Notes: a model not told the origin generated them from the letters alone. A stretch of 64,000 nucleotides of DNA from Bacteroidales bacterium (GCA_021371855.1 JAJFVL010000037.1:1-64000), one strand, 5' to 3'. Numbered from the stretch's first letter, positions 43,660 through 53,863 are shown. Numbers and translations: made by a program.

Positions 43660-44103
43660 ATGGAACAAAAAGATTATCCATTGCTGGGTCAAATTGTAGG
43701 ACAAATGACAACAGAAATGTTCCGGGTACTTAAAAAACGCACCGGCGAACAACCCAATACCAAGCTTACTGTGGAACAATTTGCTCTTCTTTATGCAATA
43801 AATAATCAAAAGGATGATGCTATACAACAAGACATGGCAAACTTTATGGGGAAAGATAAGTCAACAATATTGAGATTAACAGACATATTGGAAGAAAAAG
43901 AATTGCTTCGGAGAGTTGTTGATACTAAGGATAGACGAAAGAATTATCTTATGGTAACAAAAAAAGGTGAAGTTGTAATATCTGAATATTTAAAAGTTGA
44001 ATTTCAATTAATCGAAGAGCTTTTAAAAGGTCTTTCAAAATCAGAGATAGAGGTTTTTTGCAAAGTTGTAAATCATATAAAAAACAGTGCACAAGAATTG
44101 TAA
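43660..44103 (+). CDS. MarR-family transcriptional regulator
   Basis: A 147-residue winged-helix dimer. FALLYAINNQKDDAIQQDMA, MGKDKSTILRLTDILEEKEL and the wing VVDTKDRRKNYLMVTKKGE are typical of MarR proteins. It precedes a three-gene drug efflux operon by 144 bases. Palindromes of the same type occur before and after the gene, so it probably represses itself and the operon until a ligand binds. AT content is high, as in the efflux genes. Confidence 0.9.
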   Translation: MEQKDYPLLGQIVGQMTTEMFRVLKKRTGEQPNTKLTVEQFALLYAINNQKDDAIQQDMANFMGKDKSTILRLTDILEEKELLRRVVDTKDRRKNYLMVTKKGEVVISEYLKVEFQLIEELLKGLSKSEIEVFCKVVNHIKNSAQEL

Positions 44104-44118
44104 TATTTTTTAATGCAC

Positions 44119-44137
44119 TAGTTGCGCATAGCAATCG
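44119..44137 (+). promoter_or_regulatory. Second putative MarR operator, before the efflux operon
   Basis: TAGTTGCGCATAGCAATCG matches the marR operator at TAGTTGCG and CA(A/T) positions with the same spacing. It lies 110 bases before the outer membrane protein gene. Confidence 0.45.
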
Positions 44138-44247
44138 TTGATATTAACAATCAATAATAAAAATGATTAAAAAGAATTATTAGTCATAATAAGGCTAGAT
44201 AATTACGTACGGCCCTCAAAAAAACGATTTAAAATTAATATACATAA

Positions 44248-45567
44248 ATGAGTAAATTACATTTGCTCACAGCAGTTATGTTCATACTGCTGTGTAATCA
44301 GAATTTGTCATCTCAAAGCAGCAACATCAGAGTTTTAACTCTAGACGAAATGTTCAGATTGGCTACGGAAAACTGCAAACAGTTAAAATTGTCAAAAACA
44401 AACATTGAATCAGCAATAAAAGAAACCGACGTAATAAAGAATTCCCGATTGCCATCTGTTGGAGCTTCTATTTCTGCTTCTTATCTCGGAGATGGAATAA
44501 TCATGGATCGTGACTTCACAAATTCAACTGCAGCTCCTATGCCTCATTTTGGGAACGATTTTGCATTGGAGGCCTCCCAGGTGATTTTTACAGGTGGTGC
44601 GATCTCAAATAGAATTGCAAAAGCTAAGTTGGAAGAACAAATAGCCCAATTAAACTTCGAAAAAGAACAAATGGATGTCAGGTTTCTTTTGACAGGCTAT
44701 TACCTTGATTTGTACAAATCATTAAATCAGAGAGAAGTTTATGTCAAAAACATTGAACAAATCAACTTGTTAATCAAACAGATAAAGGCAAAACAACAAG
44801 AAGGAATGGCGTTAAGTAATGATGTTACCCGGCATGAATTAATGCTTCAGAACATAGAACTAGCATTGATTGAGATTGATAACAATTGCAAAATATTCAA
44901 CAATCAATTGATAACAATATTAGGTATGCCAGATTCTACTGTAATAAAACCAGACTCAACAATCCTAAATTTAGATTTAGACAATGCAAATCAGGTAGAT
45001 TTATTGCAATCGGCTGAACTAAATTTGCCGGAATTAAAATCAGCTACTATCAATTTACAAGTAGCAGAGAAAAACATTAAGATTGCTAAGGCTGGTTATT
45101 TGCCTTCTGTTGCTCTGATCGCTGCCAATAATTTTAATGGCCCTATAACTATAGAAGTGCCCCCAATAAACAAAAACTTAAATTATTGGTATGCTGGACT
45201 GGGGTTAAAATACAATATATCATCGCTATATACCTCAAAACGATGTGTTAATCTGGCTAAAAACCAACAGGATGTTGCAACTGATACGAAAAGTGTAATA
45301 GAAGAACAATCGATGCTGAATGTTCAAAACACATTTATTAAATACAAAGAATCATTTGATAAGTTACATACGCTCGAAAAGAGTCTCCAATTGGCTACTG
45401 AAAATTATAATGTTATCAATTACCGGTATCTGAATAACCTGGTACTGATAACAGAAATGCTTGATGCCAGTAATACAAAACTAAATGCTGAATTGCAGGT
45501 TGCAAATGCCAGAATCAACATCGTTTTCAATTATTATAAATTAAAACATATTACAGGAACATTATAA
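44248..45567 (+). CDS. TolC-family outer membrane efflux protein
   Basis: A 439-residue outer membrane channel. A signal peptide (MSKLHLLTAVMFILLCNQNL, cleavage after SSQ) is followed by two long alpha-helical repeats: MFRLATENCKQLKLSKTNIE and then LPELKSATINLQVAEKNIK in the second half. The C-terminal half repeats the coiled-coil pattern and includes ATENYNVINYRYLNNLVLIT. It forms the exit channel of a tripartite pump with the two genes that follow 12 and five bases later. Confidence 0.9.
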   Translation: MSKLHLLTAVMFILLCNQNLSSQSSNIRVLTLDEMFRLATENCKQLKLSKTNIESAIKETDVIKNSRLPSVGASISASYLGDGIIMDRDFTNSTAAPMPHFGNDFALEASQVIFTGGAISNRIAKAKLEEQIAQLNFEKEQMDVRFLLTGYYLDLYKSLNQREVYVKNIEQINLLIKQIKAKQQEGMALSNDVTRHELMLQNIELALIEIDNNCKIFNNQLITILGMPDSTVIKPDSTILNLDLDNANQVDLLQSAELNLPELKSATINLQVAEKNIKIAKAGYLPSVALIAANNFNGPITIEVPPINKNLNYWYAGLGLKYNISSLYTSKRCVNLAKNQQDVATDTKSVIEEQSMLNVQNTFIKYKESFDKLHTLEKSLQLATENYNVINYRYLNNLVLITEMLDASNTKLNAELQVANARINIVFNYYKLKHITGTL

Positions 45568-45579
45568 ACAAATAGAAAT

Positions 45580-46614
45580 ATGAATCAGAGATTAAAAAGA
45601 ATAGTATCAGAAAGTGTTATCATTGTTGTTATTCTATGTGGATTAATCTGGGTTTGTTCTCGTTTTATCCATTTGGGTGAAGTAGAATACACCGATAATG
45701 CACAAATTCGTCAACATATAGTCCCCATCAATTGCAGAGTACAGGGTTTTATTCATAAAGTCAACTTTGATGAGTATCAGACTGTCCATAAAGGCGATAC
45801 TCTTGTAATAATAGAAAATGCAGAGTTTCGTTTACGGTTGGCTCAGGCTGAAGCTGATTATCAAAATGCACTGATCGGAAAAACTGCAATGGGAACAACT
45901 ATTTCTACCACCCAAAATAATCTTTCTGTTTCGGATGCAGGCATTGAAGAAATTCGTGTAATGCTTGACAACACTAAGAATGATTATGAACGATATAAGA
46001 ATCTATTGGCTAACAATGCTGTAACCCAACAGCAATATGAAGCAATGAAGGCCTCGTATGAGGCTATGAAAGCAAAATATGAAATGTCTGTCAGACAGAA
46101 AGAGTCTACCTCTCTTGTTAAAGTAGAACAGATCCAGCGTATGAATCAGCGGGAAGCCGATATTGCTGTTGCCAGCGCTTCAGTTGAATTGGCACGATTA
46201 AATTTGTCATATACTGTCATCACAGCTCCCTGCGATGGAGTTGTAGGGCGCAAAGCCATTCAGGAAGGACAGTTGATACAAATGGGACAATCATTATTGT
46301 CTATTGTGGACAGCGGTGAAAAATGGATAATAGCAAATTATAAAGAAACCCAGATGATTCATATAACTGAGGGTATGCCTGTAGAGATTGAAGCGGATGC
46401 TGTTCCCCATGAAAAATTCAAAGGTGTTATCGGTTCAATATCTGATGCCACAGGGGCTCAATATTCCATAGTCCCTCAAGATAATTCAGCAGGAAACTTC
46501 GTTAAAGTCGAACAACTTATTCCTGTTAAAATTTGCTTTGCGAAAGATAATTCTGTTGAAAAACTGAAACATCTTCGGAATGGTATGAACGTAGAATGTA
46601 AAGTAAAGTACTAA
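45580..46614 (+). CDS. HlyD/EmrA-type membrane fusion protein
   Basis: A 344-residue periplasmic adaptor. One N-terminal membrane segment (SVIIVVILCGLIWV) is followed by EVEYTDNAQIRQHIVPINCR, the start of the EmrA family fold with its lipoyl-like half (VQGFIHKV). A coiled-coil hairpin spans about 90-200. YTVITAPCDGVVGRKAIQEG is the second half of the lipoyl domain, and NVECKVKY ends the protein. It links the MFS pump to the TolC channel. Confidence 0.9.
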   Translation: MNQRLKRIVSESVIIVVILCGLIWVCSRFIHLGEVEYTDNAQIRQHIVPINCRVQGFIHKVNFDEYQTVHKGDTLVIIENAEFRLRLAQAEADYQNALIGKTAMGTTISTTQNNLSVSDAGIEEIRVMLDNTKNDYERYKNLLANNAVTQQQYEAMKASYEAMKAKYEMSVRQKESTSLVKVEQIQRMNQREADIAVASASVELARLNLSYTVITAPCDGVVGRKAIQEGQLIQMGQSLLSIVDSGEKWIIANYKETQMIHITEGMPVEIEADAVPHEKFKGVIGSISDATGAQYSIVPQDNSAGNFVKVEQLIPVKICFAKDNSVEKLKHLRNGMNVECKVKY

Positions 46615-46619
46615 TCATT

Positions 46620-48158
46620 ATGCAAGTAGTCGACAATAAACCATACCGGCTTGTGGCTTTTAAGGATTTTATTCCCGAACCATTACGTTTCTGGATTTAT
46701 ATTATATGGGGCATTATATTCCATCTTTCGGGAGGCATCTATGTAGCCCTTGCAAGCCAGATGGTTGGTTCGATTGCTCTTTTGCAGGAAGATGTAATGT
46801 TATTAGGGTTCTCAGCTTTTGTTGGCATGACTATTATTTTCCCGATATTATTTCGCCTGAAATTCCGGTTCACAAACAAAACACTTATACTTACAGCTTC
46901 ATTGGGGTTGATTATCTGTAACATTATTTCAATGAGCACTCGTTTTCTACCTGTTCTGGTAGTAGTTTGCTTTTTTGCAGGAATTCTAAGAGTGATGGGA
47001 TTTTTTGAATGTATGTCAACCATTCAATTGAAAATCACACCCACCCGCGATTTTGCAAAATTTTTCCCTGTAGTATATATGGTAGTATTAGGATGTATTC
47101 AATTATCGGGAATCACAGCCGGATACATTTCATATTTCTATAGTTGGAAATATATGCATTTGTTCGCTATAGGGATGTTGTCGGTTGTTACGATCAGTTG
47201 TGTATTTCTACTACGATATATTCGTTCAGCTTCTCCACAACCACTGACAGGTATTGACTGGCTTGGTGCTTTCATATGGAGTCTGTTTATAATGCTTATT
47301 ATTTTTGTTTTGATATATGGAGAGCATTATGATTGGCTCGATTCAGAATATATCAGAATGGCAATTATAGGAGCCATTGTAGTTTTTGGTATGATATTAT
47401 GGAGGACAAAATATATTCAGCATCCATATATCGACTTGCATGTTTTCAATCATCGGCATGTAAACACAATTATATTTTTGTTCACAGCCATGTGCTTGCT
47501 GCTGGCTACACCCAATGTTTTGCAAAACGCTTATACTGGAGCCATTTTGCATTATGATATATTAACAACATTGTCTTTAAACTGGTCAGTGTTAGCAGGA
47601 ATTATTGCCGGTGCAATTTTTTCATATTTAGCAATGGTAAAATGGGAGTTTGGATATAAGCTTGTGACAGGCATGGGCTTTGTTTTTATCGTTTGTTACA
47701 TCATTGGCATGTATTTCCTGATTTCTCCTGCTACTAACAAAGAATTACTTTATCTGCCTCTATTTTTAAGAGGTGCAGGTAATGTTGTTATTTATGTAGT
47801 ACTAACCGTTTATGCAGCGCGGACAATCCCTTTTATGCCATTCTTTCAGGCATTAACAATTTTGGGTTTTGCCCGAACTTGTTTGGGAACTCCTTTGGGA
47901 ACAGCCTTAATTGGAAGGGCTCTTGCAATATGTACAAAAAAAGATATTATAGCCCTTGGCTCTGAAATTGACCTCCAAAATCCAATTTTACAATCAATAT
48001 CATCCAACAAAATTATCGAAGAACTTCAGCGCCAGGCGCTCCTTGTCTCTATCAAAGAAATATTTGGATATGCTGCCATTGCCGGAATAGTCATATTGCT
48101 GCTATCCCTAAGTACAAGATATAAAAACAGGCTAAAATTCAAGATGATCAGATGGTGA
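46620..48158 (+). CDS. MFS drug efflux pump, EmrB/DHA2-like
   Basis: A 512-residue inner membrane transporter with about 14 membrane segments, the count of the DHA2 group. It starts five bases after the adaptor gene. The usual N-terminal antiporter motifs are weakly conserved, but segment 4 to 5 and the region LFLRGAGNVVIYVVLTVYAA followed by GFARTCLGTPLGTALIG fit EmrB-like proteins of Bacteroidota. With the adaptor and the TolC protein it forms a complete tripartite pump for hydrophobic compounds. It is followed by a terminator. Confidence 0.87.
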   Translation: MQVVDNKPYRLVAFKDFIPEPLRFWIYIIWGIIFHLSGGIYVALASQMVGSIALLQEDVMLLGFSAFVGMTIIFPILFRLKFRFTNKTLILTASLGLIICNIISMSTRFLPVLVVVCFFAGILRVMGFFECMSTIQLKITPTRDFAKFFPVVYMVVLGCIQLSGITAGYISYFYSWKYMHLFAIGMLSVVTISCVFLLRYIRSASPQPLTGIDWLGAFIWSLFIMLIIFVLIYGEHYDWLDSEYIRMAIIGAIVVFGMILWRTKYIQHPYIDLHVFNHRHVNTIIFLFTAMCLLLATPNVLQNAYTGAILHYDILTTLSLNWSVLAGIIAGAIFSYLAMVKWEFGYKLVTGMGFVFIVCYIIGMYFLISPATNKELLYLPLFLRGAGNVVIYVVLTVYAARTIPFMPFFQALTILGFARTCLGTPLGTALIGRALAICTKKDIIALGSEIDLQNPILQSISSNKIIEELQRQALLVSIKEIFGYAAIAGIVILLLSLSTRYKNRLKFKMIRW

Positions 48159-48195
48159 TATAGCTTTATGTTTCTTAACAAGAGCATAAAAAGCA

Positions 48196-48228
48196 AAAAC
48201 GGTTAAGAAGTTTACCTTTAACCGTTTT
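48196..48228 (+). terminator. Terminator of the efflux operon
   Basis: AAAACGGTTAA and TTAACCGTTTT form an eleven-base-pair stem with an 11-base loop, 37 bases after the last stop. Flanking A and T runs could make it work in both directions. Confidence 0.75.
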
Positions 48229-48429
48229 CTGTCAACAGAATTTTTACTACTTTTAATTTTCCCAACTACTACCCATAATAGTATGGACGTTCTTCTTTTG
48301 GCAAATCACAAATAATTTAAAAGTATTTTCTTGTGATAATTCTTTCAGAGATATTTATTGTTGTTTCCATAAATTTCTTTCTTCTGAAAATAAAGACCAA
48401 ACTTCAGGTAGTGAAGTTTATTTAATTCT

Positions 48430-48741
48430 CTACTTTTTGTCACTAATGCCAAACTCCGGCCAGCTTTTTTTATCAAAATCGCTTTTAATGATTTTTTTAG
48501 CTTCCTTCACCTGTCTTTTTACCTCGTTCAATTTAATATTTGCCTGACGAGTCTTGGTTTTGATATCAGCTTTTAGCTTATCAATCTCTTCATTATAGGT
48601 TGCAGCTAAACCATTGTCCGATTCCAGTTTACTAATAAATTGTTCATCAATCCCTTTGTTTTTTAACTGTGCAACGTTTTTTTTCATCTTAGCCGACAGC
48701 AACTGAGCTTTGGCAACATAATCAGAATAAACTTTAGACAT
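48430..48741 (-). CDS. Small coiled-coil protein
   Basis: A 103-residue charged helical protein: AKAQLLSAKMKKNVAQLKNK, GIDEQFISKLESD and IKLNEVKRQVKEAKKIIKSD. Similar proteins of about 100 residues occur in Bacteroidota without a known function. It stands alone between the efflux operon and an AT-rich spacer. Confidence 0.7.
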   Translation of the reverse strand: MSKVYSDYVAKAQLLSAKMKKNVAQLKNKGIDEQFISKLESDNGLAATYNEEIDKLKADIKTKTRQANIKLNEVKRQVKEAKKIIKSDFDKKSWPEFGISDKK

Positions 48742-49144
48742 AATATTTTTTGTTTTTAAGAGAAAGAGAGATTAGTTCTACTACCTATATACTCCCTCTT
48801 ATAGTATATAGAATATAATTTCTTTTAAATCTTATCTTCTGGAGTCAGTTATGAAAATGAAAAACTTTCATTGTTATAAATAGTATCAAGAAATTACCTT
48901 ACTAAAAAGTGATATATATAACTGACATATAGCGTATTAAATATTTTTATAAAACAAAAATAAAAATAAAAAATCATAAACAGAACAATATATATATGAT
49001 AATTTAACATATTTTAACAGTTTGTGTCTCTGTTAGAATTCCGAGATTGTGTCGTAAATAACGCGTCTCGCACACGCAATATATATAGTACTTCTTTTCT
49101 AAAAATAGATTTGTTAAATTGCCTGCCTGATTAATACTTAATGA
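48742..49144. other. AT-rich spacer
   Basis: About 400 bases with very low GC, several TATA runs and no open frame. A TAAATTGC element at 49115-49122 lies 23 bases before the next gene and may be its -7 box. Confidence 0.5.
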
Positions 49145-50245
49145 ATGAAAAAGACAAATCTCATTATTGTTACAGGGCTTTTAATTATTTGTTGCTCTTT
49201 TCTTATATCATGTAAAAATACCGGAGTACCTGAAAATAAGAATATACCGGACAAAGAAGGATCGAATATCTCTGATCTGGTGTTAATTTATCATGGGTCT
49301 ACTCACCGTCCTGACTGGAACACAAATCAGATGAAACCATATGTCTATACAGATGGGGAAAGCAGCTTCCACTGGCTTTTTGATGGTTTTCTGTTTCTTG
49401 AGATATTCGATAATATTAAAGGCTATGAATGGGACCCTGGTTTTGGATATAAAACAGCTGCCAAAGAACAATGGGAGTGGCTTCTGGATCGTTATTTCGG
49501 GCAGGGCAAGGGACCTGATGCCCTCGAGGCAATTCTCGATAGTCTGTCCATGAAAGGAAAGACTCCAGTCCGTGCCCGCAAAGTGATAATAAGCATACCA
49601 TGCCCTGTCCAGGGATTTAAGGAGTGGGGAGATTTAGATGGTCAAAAAATTGACTTCAATAAAGCCGAGGATCAGATAGCAGTAGCATGTTGGTTTATTG
49701 ATAAGACTCTGGATAAATGGAGAAAAAAGAATTACAAACATATTCAGCTTGAAGGCTTTTACTGGGTTCATGAATCTGCCGGCAAAGACTATGCGATTAT
49801 TCCCAAAGTAAAAGAATATCTGAAGGAAAAAGATATGAAATTGTACTGGATCCCTTATTGGAAAGCCGAAAGAGCAGAACAATGGTCGTCATTGGGTTTT
49901 GATCTTGCTTACCAGCAACCCAATTACTTTTTCAGTACAAAAATCCCTTATCAGTGTTTAGACGATGCCTGCCATTTTGCCAATCAGCACAGGATGGGTA
50001 TGGAGATGGAGTTTGATAATAATATTGTAAAACCTGAAAAAAGAAGCCGGTATTATGATTATATTAAGTCGTTTGAAGCCAATGGAGTCTGGGCTTCCCG
50101 TCAGGTGGCCTATTATGAAGGAGGCGGGGCATGGTTAAAAATGTCGGAAAGCAATGATCCGGAGATAAAAAAAATGGTAAAGACTTTATCAGATATTATT
50201 ATTGTGCGTCAGGAGATGGTGGATAAAAACAGTATTAAAAAATAA
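49145..50245 (+). CDS. DUF4855 lipoprotein
   Basis: A 366-residue lipoprotein (MKKTNLIIVTGLLIICCSFL and a lipobox near residues 20-23) of the DUF4855 family. LVLIYHGSTHRPDWN, WLFDGFLFLEIFD, EGFYWVHESAGKDYAIIPKV and LGFDLAYQQPNYFF are the fixed points. Such proteins look like TIM-barrel glycosidases and are common in Bacteroidota polysaccharide loci; the substrate is not known. A DUF5009 gene follows after 56 bases on the same strand. Confidence 0.8.
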   Translation: MKKTNLIIVTGLLIICCSFLISCKNTGVPENKNIPDKEGSNISDLVLIYHGSTHRPDWNTNQMKPYVYTDGESSFHWLFDGFLFLEIFDNIKGYEWDPGFGYKTAAKEQWEWLLDRYFGQGKGPDALEAILDSLSMKGKTPVRARKVIISIPCPVQGFKEWGDLDGQKIDFNKAEDQIAVACWFIDKTLDKWRKKNYKHIQLEGFYWVHESAGKDYAIIPKVKEYLKEKDMKLYWIPYWKAERAEQWSSLGFDLAYQQPNYFFSTKIPYQCLDDACHFANQHRMGMEMEFDNNIVKPEKRSRYYDYIKSFEANGVWASRQVAYYEGGGAWLKMSESNDPEIKKMVKTLSDIIIVRQEMVDKNSIKK

Positions 50246-50301
50246 AGAGACTGTAACTGTTTTTTTTCATATATTGACCATCAACATTTACAAGTAATCA
50301 T

Positions 50302-51492
50302 ATGGCTACCAACAACCGTATTGCTTCAATCGATATCATGAGAGGACTGACTCTTGTCCTGATGCTTTTTGTAAACGATCTTTACATGCCGGGAGTTCCC
50401 ACATGGCTGGGACACAGACCTGCCGATTTTGATGGTATGGGACTTGCCGACTGGGTTTTCCCGGGATTCTTATTCATGGTAGGTATGGCTATCCCGTTTT
50501 CAATTGGAAAAAGAATTTCAAACAGTGAGGATACTTTTGCCATTTCAAAACATATCCTAAAAAGAACCATAAGCCTGCTGATAATAGGTGTTCTTATGCT
50601 TAATTCCGGAAGGGTGAATCCTGAATTGACCGGCATAGGTAAAAACCTTTGGGCAATACTTATGTATCTCGGAGTCTTTCTTACCTGGAATAAATATCCT
50701 GAAAATGATAAGAAATACTTTACATTCCTGGGGCTCCGGCTTTTAGGAATTGCAACTCTTGTTATTCTCGTTTTAAAATTCCAATCAGGCAAATTAGAGA
50801 ACAACGGGTCGTTAATAACCAGCTGGTGGGGTATACTTGGACTTATCGGATGGGGTTATCTGGTTGCAGCATTTGTTTACCTTGCAGCTCGCGATAATAT
50901 ATTAAACACTGTCGTAGCTTTCCTGTTCTTCCTGGCTTTTAATATACTGTCAGGCCTTAATCTCCTTAATGTACTGAATCCGGTTAAACCAATTTTTGGC
51001 GTTATTATCGAAGGTAATGTTCCGTTAATTGTCATTTCAGGATTACTTACATCTCTCATCATGAGAAAACTATCAGAAACAAGCTCCTCAAAAACCGTAC
51101 TGACAATTGTTTCCCTTGGCGTCCTGAGCATAGCTGCCGGATTCTTTCTCCGGAAATGGTTCATTATCTCAAAGATCCATGCAACCCCAAGTTGGGGGCT
51201 GATCTGTAACGGAATCAGCATGTTACTTTTCACACTCCTTTACCTGATCACTGATGTTGCGAAACATATAAGGTGGGCTTCATTTCTAAAACCTGCAGGA
51301 GAGAATTCCCTTACCACATATCTGGCTCCTGATATCTTGTACTATCTGATCTGGAGCACAGGTCTGCCGGTACTGATATATAAGCAATCGGAAATTCCCC
51401 TGGTTGTTATTGCAGGATCACTGATCTGGGCTTTATTGATGGTACAGCTCACTGCCCTCCTTGTAAAGTTTAATATAAAATTGAAACTCTAG
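50302..51492 (+). CDS. DUF5009 / heparan-alpha-glucosaminide acetyltransferase-like membrane protein
   Basis: A 396-residue inner membrane protein with about ten segments. IASIDIMRGLTLVLMLFVND and PADFDGMGLADWVFPGFLFM with VGMAIPFSIG are the family start, and AGENSLTTYLAPDILYY is the C-terminal signature. Relatives include the lysosomal enzyme that acetylates heparan sulfate across the membrane. In Bacteroidota it is usually found near glycan-degradation genes, as here beside GH92. Confidence 0.85.
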   Translation: MATNNRIASIDIMRGLTLVLMLFVNDLYMPGVPTWLGHRPADFDGMGLADWVFPGFLFMVGMAIPFSIGKRISNSEDTFAISKHILKRTISLLIIGVLMLNSGRVNPELTGIGKNLWAILMYLGVFLTWNKYPENDKKYFTFLGLRLLGIATLVILVLKFQSGKLENNGSLITSWWGILGLIGWGYLVAAFVYLAARDNILNTVVAFLFFLAFNILSGLNLLNVLNPVKPIFGVIIEGNVPLIVISGLLTSLIMRKLSETSSSKTVLTIVSLGVLSIAAGFFLRKWFIISKIHATPSWGLICNGISMLLFTLLYLITDVAKHIRWASFLKPAGENSLTTYLAPDILYYLIWSTGLPVLIYKQSEIPLVVIAGSLIWALLMVQLTALLVKFNIKLKL

Positions 51493-51493
51493 C

Positions 51494-51545
51494 AAAAAAG
51501 GATTGCAATACCTTACCTGAAGATTTGCGATCCTTCTGGCAAGAG
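51494..51545 (-). terminator. Terminator of the GH92 gene
   Basis: AAGGATTGCAA and TTGCGATCCTT pair with one G-T pair across a 26-base loop. On the minus strand the hairpin is followed by TTTTTT. It lies in the short space between convergent genes. Confidence 0.65.
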
Positions 51546-51559
51546 AATGAGCTTAATCT

Positions 51560-53863
51560 CTATTTTGTGCTCATCGAATAAGGATAATTCACTTCTTTCG
51601 TTCCTCTCTCCTTTTCAGGTTTATTACTCATTGTGAAAACGAGTCTCCCTCCGGAGGTGATATCACTATGCCTGATAAAATTATTGGCAACAGCTTTCCC
51701 GTTTAATTTTACCCCTTGAACATAAATATTTTCTTTACTGTTCCCGGGGGCTTCAATAACCAGTTTCTTACCATTTTCTAAGTTAAGGACCGCTTTTTTG
51801 AATAAAGGGGAACCAAAAACGTATTCATCTGTACCTGGTGTGACAGGATAAAAACCAAGAGAAGAGAAGACATACCAGGCAGAGGTCTGACCGTTATCTT
51901 CATCCCCGCAATATCCGTCAGGAGTATAATTGTAGAGCTTATCAAGCACTTCACGAACCCGGTATTGTGTTTTCCATGGCTGTCCGGCATAATTATAAAG
52001 ATAAATCATATGCTGAATTGGCTGGTTGCCATGAGCATAGTTTCCCATGTTCATGATCTGCATTTCCCGTATCTCATGAATAACCTGTCCATAATATGAG
52101 CAGTCGAAGACAGGTGGCACCTCAAAGACTGAATCAAGTTTTGCGATGAAGTTTTCCTTCCCTCCCATCAGATTGACAAGTCCTTCCACATCCTGGAACA
52201 CGCTCCAGGTATAATGCCAGCTGTTACCTTCTGTAAATGCATCACCCCACTTGTATGGACTGAAAGGTGACTGGAATGTCCCGTCAAAATTGCGGCCGCG
52301 CATTAATTTCCGGCCATCATCAAACACATTTTTATAATTCATTGCGCGCTTTGCATAAAGATCGATCTCTTCCTGAGGTTTTCCCAATGCTTTTGCAAGC
52401 TGCCAGATACAAAAATCGGCATAGGCATATTCAAGTGTTCGTGCAGCATTCTCGTTAATGCCTACATTGTAAGGTACATAACCCAGATCATTATAATAGT
52501 CTGCTCCCAAACGGCCCACAGACGAAACCGGGCCCACACCCTTTGTATTCTTAATTATGGCTTTATATAAAGTTTCAATATCGTATCCTCTGATACCTTT
52601 ATTATATGAATCTGCAATAAGTGATGCTGAATTGGAACCGATCATGCAGTTACGATGACCCGGGCTCGCCCATTCAGGCAGCCAGCCACTTTCCTTATAA
52701 GTATTAACCAGTCCCTCCATTATTCTGCTGTTGACATCGGGATACATAAGGGTAAAAAACGGGAACAGAGCCCGGAAAGTATCCCAGAAGCCATTGTCCG
52801 TGAACATGTATCCGGGAAGAGTTTCACCGCTGTACGGGCTGTAATGGACAATCTCATTCTTATCATTAATTTCAAAAAACTGGCGTGGAAATAATATCAT
52901 CCTGTAAAGACATGAATAGAATGTCCTCTGCTGGTCAGCAGTACCGCCTTCCACTTCAATCCGGCCTAATTGTCTGTTCCATGCTTCTTTCCCTTCTCCC
53001 TTTATAGTTTCAAAATCTTTGCCGCTAATTTCGCGCGTCAGGTTAAGCATTGCCTGTTCATGGCTTATGAATGAAGAAGCTATTCTTACGTTAATCTTCC
53101 CGCCTCTTTTTGTATTAAATCCCAGAACAGCGCCGGCATGATTACTCTCTTCCTCAAGGTCATTCATATTTAATGTATCCCCGTGCCAGGTATTTGCCGA
53201 GTTGAAATCCCTGTCAAAAACCGCAACAAAATAATTGTGAAAATTGGCAGGTACTCCTCCGCTGTTATTACGGCAATAACCTATTACTTTACGTTCCGAT
53301 GGGATTATTTTCACCATTGATCCTTTATTAAAACCATCTAATAGGATATATGATGAATCACTTTCCGGGAATGTAAAACGGAAAATAGCTGCTCTTTCAG
53401 TCGGGGTCACCTCAGCAGTAATATCATAGTCAGCCAGATAAACGCTATAATAGTACGGTTTTACCACTTCTGCTTTATGAGAGAACCACGAAGCTCTTTC
53501 GTTCTCTCTGATCCTGATCTTTCCAGTCAACGGCATAAGGGAAAAAGCAGCGTAATCATTGATCCATGGGCTTGGCTGATGGGTTTGTTTTATCCCCATA
53601 ATCTTATTATCGTTATATGTATAGCCCCAGCCGTCTCCCATATTTCGGGTTTGCGGAGTCCAGAAATTCATTCCCCATGGTAATGCAATGGCCGGATAAG
53701 TATTGCCATTCGATAGCCTGAATTCAGAATCTGTCCCCATCAAAGGATTTACAAGTTCAACCGGGTCAGGCTTTGTCTCAGGAGCATGGGTTGTGCATCC
53801 CTGGATAAACAATGACAGAATCATTATTAGATAAACAGCCAAGGTAAAGAGTCGACGATCCAT
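51560..53863 (-). CDS. GH92 alpha-1,2-mannosidase-like lipoprotein
   Basis: A 767-residue glycoside hydrolase. A lipoprotein signal (YLIMILSLFIQGC) anchors it. NPLMGTDSEFRLSNGNTYPA is the family start. FTDNGFWDTFRALFPFF and GNQPIQHMIYLYNYAGQPW are in the catalytic domain, and CGDEDNGQTSAWYVFSSLGF near residue 650 holds the two acids expected to bind calcium and activate water. The family is mostly exo-mannosidase. There is no SusC/SusD pair nearby, so it is an isolated enzyme. Confidence 0.92.
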   Translation of the reverse strand: MDRRLFTLAVYLIMILSLFIQGCTTHAPETKPDPVELVNPLMGTDSEFRLSNGNTYPAIALPWGMNFWTPQTRNMGDGWGYTYNDNKIMGIKQTHQPSPWINDYAAFSLMPLTGKIRIRENERASWFSHKAEVVKPYYYSVYLADYDITAEVTPTERAAIFRFTFPESDSSYILLDGFNKGSMVKIIPSERKVIGYCRNNSGGVPANFHNYFVAVFDRDFNSANTWHGDTLNMNDLEEESNHAGAVLGFNTKRGGKINVRIASSFISHEQAMLNLTREISGKDFETIKGEGKEAWNRQLGRIEVEGGTADQQRTFYSCLYRMILFPRQFFEINDKNEIVHYSPYSGETLPGYMFTDNGFWDTFRALFPFFTLMYPDVNSRIMEGLVNTYKESGWLPEWASPGHRNCMIGSNSASLIADSYNKGIRGYDIETLYKAIIKNTKGVGPVSSVGRLGADYYNDLGYVPYNVGINENAARTLEYAYADFCIWQLAKALGKPQEEIDLYAKRAMNYKNVFDDGRKLMRGRNFDGTFQSPFSPYKWGDAFTEGNSWHYTWSVFQDVEGLVNLMGGKENFIAKLDSVFEVPPVFDCSYYGQVIHEIREMQIMNMGNYAHGNQPIQHMIYLYNYAGQPWKTQYRVREVLDKLYNYTPDGYCGDEDNGQTSAWYVFSSLGFYPVTPGTDEYVFGSPLFKKAVLNLENGKKLVIEAPGNSKENIYVQGVKLNGKAVANNFIRHSDITSGGRLVFTMSNKPEKERGTKEVNYPYSMSTK

